64,000 bases of DNA from JACMJL01 sp963791805. Lineage in GTDB: Bacteria; Bacillota; Clostridia; Clostridiales; Clostridiaceae. Every line of letters begins with the position of its first letter. The stretch's first letter is position 1. Location of the stretch: NCBI GenBank assembly GCA_963791805.1, contig CAWBTU010000006.1:1364001-1428000 (forward strand). The letters run 5' to 3'. The notes below the pieces were generated by a model. The model saw only the letters and a list, made by a program, of their open reading frames with translations, had not been told where the DNA came from and did not search any database. A program made the position numbers and the translations under genes. Positions 62,164-64,000 of this stretch are shown piece by piece.

Positions 62164-62218
62164 AAATAACATTTTTCAAACACATTCTTAAAGTAATTGT
62201 GTTTGAAAAATGCTATTT
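62164..62218. repeat. Inverted repeat upstream of the amidase gene
   Basis: A 21-bp stem (62164-62184 with 62198-62218, one mismatch, core CATTTTTCAAACACA) with a 13-base loop lies 70-125 bases upstream of the amidase start. It may be an operator or leader hairpin. The palindrome TTGACGTCAA follows at about 62223. Confidence 0.6.
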
Positions 62219-62411
62219 AGTTGTTGACGTCAATTTTAATTATAGCACTATTCCCATAAAAAATCCATAAAAAAACAAAAAACTTACATTTTATTAAAGC
62301 CATTTAGTTACATGTATTTAATAAATACCAGGTAAGTTAAAAAAATGATTGTAAACTTTGTTGCAGTTGTGTCAAAATAAATATGAAAAGATTAGAACTA
62401 ATCTAATAACA

Positions 62412-62870
62412 ATGCTTCGGGAGGTGGCTATTATCAGAAGAGTCAATATTATAAATATAATAATTTGTTTAATATTCGTTTTTACTCTTACATCCTGTAA
62501 TGAAAACGTAAATCATAAAAAAAAGGTCGATATATACAATGTAGTAAAAGATGCGTATTTAACAGATAAAGGGTACACTGAAGATTTATCAAAACATATG
62601 TCTAAAGATACATTTAACTTAATAAATATATATTCTGTTTATGGAAGAAACGGTAATGAATATAAAAAACCTTTTAAAATTAATTTTAGTCTAAAGGAAA
62701 TATCACAAAAAAACAGAAATGATAAAGTAAACGTAAAAATGCTTTATGATCTTGAAATAAGAGACGATAATAACAAGTACGTTAGTGGTTCAGCTTTTGT
62801 AGACGTCACATTTAAAGTTGAGATAAGAGGAGATAATTGGTACATAACTGATAAAGATGAGGATGCATGA
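62412..62870 (+). CDS. Small lipoprotein, unknown function
   Basis: A lipoprotein with signal INIIICLIFVFTLTSC (lipobox) and a ~120-residue outside domain (VDIYNVVKDAYLTDKGY, KPFKINFSLKEISQ, DNNKYVSGSAFVDVTF). It resembles small extracytoplasmic proteins of unknown role. The start is unclear. ATG 62412 lies before the ribosome-binding site GGGAGG (62419-62424), and only ATT/ATC codons follow that site at good spacing, so an unusual start (62430 or 62433) is possible. It precedes a terminator and an ECF sigma gene. Confidence 0.65.
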   Translation: MLREVAIIRRVNIINIIICLIFVFTLTSCNENVNHKKKVDIYNVVKDAYLTDKGYTEDLSKHMSKDTFNLINIYSVYGRNGNEYKKPFKINFSLKEISQKNRNDKVNVKMLYDLEIRDDNNKYVSGSAFVDVTFKVEIRGDNWYITDKDEDA

Positions 62871-62933
62871 AAATAAATTATTATTTAAATTCAATATCGC
62901 TACAATAAAAAAGGTTCGATTTCACCACATAAT

Positions 62934-62960
62934 CCACGACAGAAATGTTGTGGTTTTTTT
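62934..62960 (+). terminator. Intrinsic terminator
   Basis: A 7-bp stem (CCACGAC at 62934-62940 with GTTGTGG at 62947-62953, one G-T pair) is followed by TTTTTTT. Confidence 0.82.
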
Positions 62961-63043
62961 AATATTGTTTAAATGATGATAGAAATAAAGAAGTATATTC
63001 GAAATAGTTAGTGTAGGAGCTCTTACTAAAGGAGGAAATATCT

Positions 63044-63577
63044 ATGGACGAAGAAATTGTGACCTTAATTAAAAAGAGGGATGAAAGGGGAATAGAGATA
63101 CTAATTAATGAATACGCACCCTTAATAAAGTCTATTGTAAAAAAGCATTTATATAACCTTGAACAATATCAGGAGGAATGTATTAATGATGTTTATATGG
63201 GGGTATGGAACAATATAAGTTGCTTTGATAAAGAAAAAAACATTTTAAAAAACTGGGTTGCTGCAATTGCAAAGTATAAAACTATTGATTATAAAAGAAA
63301 ATATTTAAAAAGTATTCAGCAGCTAGATATCTCAGAATTAGCTCTTGAAAGTAAGTTTAATTTAGAACAAGAGGTATTAAAAGATGAAATAGAAGCGGAA
63401 ACTGAAAATCTTCTTAAGGCACTTTCTCCAATGGATAGAAAATTATTTATTAGGATTTTTGTAGAGAAAAATTCCATTGAGGAAGTAAGCAACGAGTTTA
63501 ATCTAAAACCAGCAGTTATATATAATAGGGTTTCTAGGGGTAAGAATAAGATAAGAAGTATATTCTCTAAAATATAA
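63044..63577 (+). CDS. ECF-type sigma-70 factor
   Basis: A 177-residue sigma factor. Region 2 is visible as NEYAPLIKSIVKKHL and EECINDVYMGVWNN with KYKTIDYKRKY, and region 4 as ALSPMDRKLFIRIFVEKN and PAVIYNRVSRGKNKIR. There is no region 3, as expected for ECF factors. ATG 63044 follows AAAGGAGG. It is followed on the same strand by a DUF4179 protein gene, the usual membrane anti-sigma partner in clostridia, so it likely controls a stress or envelope regulon. Confidence 0.9.
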   Translation: MDEEIVTLIKKRDERGIEILINEYAPLIKSIVKKHLYNLEQYQEECINDVYMGVWNNISCFDKEKNILKNWVAAIAKYKTIDYKRKYLKSIQQLDISELALESKFNLEQEVLKDEIEAETENLLKALSPMDRKLFIRIFVEKNSIEEVSNEFNLKPAVIYNRVSRGKNKIRSIFSKI

Positions 63578-63616
63578 AGAGATAACAATTACTTAGAAAA
63601 AAAGGAGGCAATATTT

Positions 63617-64000
63617 ATGAGTGAAGAATATGGATTGTTTAATAAAATGCAAATAGATATTTCAGAGTATGAAGAGGAAAATGTAGATGAACTTGAAAAG
63701 AAAAGGATGATGAAAAGATTTAGCAAAAGCAGTAAGAAAAAAACAAGAATAAGTGATAGAAAAATTGTTGCTGCTGCAGTAGCTATATTGATGGTAGCAA
63801 ATTTAGCTATACGTGGAGATAATGCACTAGCAGATGTTGAAAGCTTTAAATATAACATTTCAAATTGGTTAGGAAAAGAAAATATAAAAAATAACTATAG
63901 TGCTGAAATTGGTGAAACTATCAAAGAAAAAGGTATTAAGGTTACATTAAATGAATTCTTTACAGATAATGATAGAATAATCATTAACCTAGAAATTAAG
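63617..64000 (+). CDS. DUF4179 domain protein, probable anti-sigma factor (partial)
   Basis: ATG 63617 (behind AAAGGAGG) opens a frame that runs off the window end after 128 residues. The N-terminal ~45 residues are charged and cytoplasmic. A membrane segment follows (KIVAAAVAILMVANLAI), and then the start of an outside DUF4179 domain (NALADVESFKYNISNWLGKE, EKGIKVTLNEFFTDNDRIII). DUF4179 proteins sit next to ECF sigma factors and are proposed to hold them at the membrane. It is 39 bases after the sigma gene. Confidence 0.82.
   Translation, partial: MSEEYGLFNKMQIDISEYEEENVDELEKKRMMKRFSKSSKKKTRISDRKIVAAAVAILMVANLAIRGDNALADVESFKYNISNWLGKENIKNNYSAEIGETIKEKGIKVTLNEFFTDNDRIIINLEIK

Noticed and set aside
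1..64000. tRNA, rRNA, CRISPR or prophage genes
   Set aside because: No cloverleaf, rRNA-like sequence, regularly spaced repeat array or phage structural genes were found on either strand.

Overview
The window reads as a piece of a low-GC Clostridium-type chromosome (Firmicutes). Supporting signs are AT-rich codon use, strong GGAGG ribosome-binding sites, frequent TTG/GTG starts, ChW-repeat cell-wall hydrolases (a clostridial hallmark), a 2-hydroxyacyl-CoA dehydratase operon and many compact intrinsic terminators. No tRNA, rRNA, CRISPR array or phage module was seen.

Layout. 1-8.3 kb: a PadR/DUF2812 pair, a phosphoesterase and several broken genes (YkgJ/SEC-C, DUF4160, DUF4829 lipoprotein, serine hydrolase), then an OmpR-type two-component system. 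8.4-11.3 kb: a 206-bp near-palindromic element, a cysS gene behind a leader peptide with five consecutive Cys codons and a terminator hairpin, and a Phd/RelE-type toxin-antitoxin pair. 11.3-16.6 kb: an ABC-2 exporter with a large LuxR/MalT-like regulator. 16.7-21.0 kb: a divergent FadR-like regulator and a 2-hydroxyacyl-CoA dehydratase operon. 21-40 kb: two BlaI/BlaR-like regulatory pairs with clear operators, small enzymes, a Bax-inhibitor-like protein, an ABC-F protein behind a leader terminator, an ene-reductase/HxlR pair, a complete IS4-family element, an HD-GYP protein and two paralogues of an unrecognised family. 40-47 kb: a permease/kinase deletion scar, frameshifted genes, a LytTR/GHKL two-component system and a chemoreceptor.

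The most notable region is 47.4-53.9 kb. It is a glycopeptide-resistance-like cluster on the minus strand, transcribed in the order vanW, vanH, D-Ala-D-Lac-type ligase, VanXY-type D,D-peptidase, membrane-anchored NlpC/P60-like protein, vanR, vanS. VanH would supply D-lactate, the ligase would make D-Ala-D-Lac, and the VanXY-like enzyme would remove D-Ala-D-Ala precursors. Pairing a VanXY-type peptidase with a VanH/D-Lac ligase, with no separate VanX and no VanT racemase, is an unusual mix. An inverted repeat surrounds a -10-like element with a poor -35 just upstream of vanW and is a candidate VanR-controlled promoter. Downstream in map order lie envelope genes: two GT2 glycosyltransferases, GtrA, a GT39-like enzyme, and two convergent ChW hydrolases whose N-terminal halves form a ~450-bp near-identical inverted repeat. 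The window ends in an ECF sigma factor and a partial DUF4179 protein.

A recurring theme is genes interrupted by single-base indels, many in A/T or G runs. These are either real decay or homopolymer sequencing errors, and the sequence alone cannot decide which.
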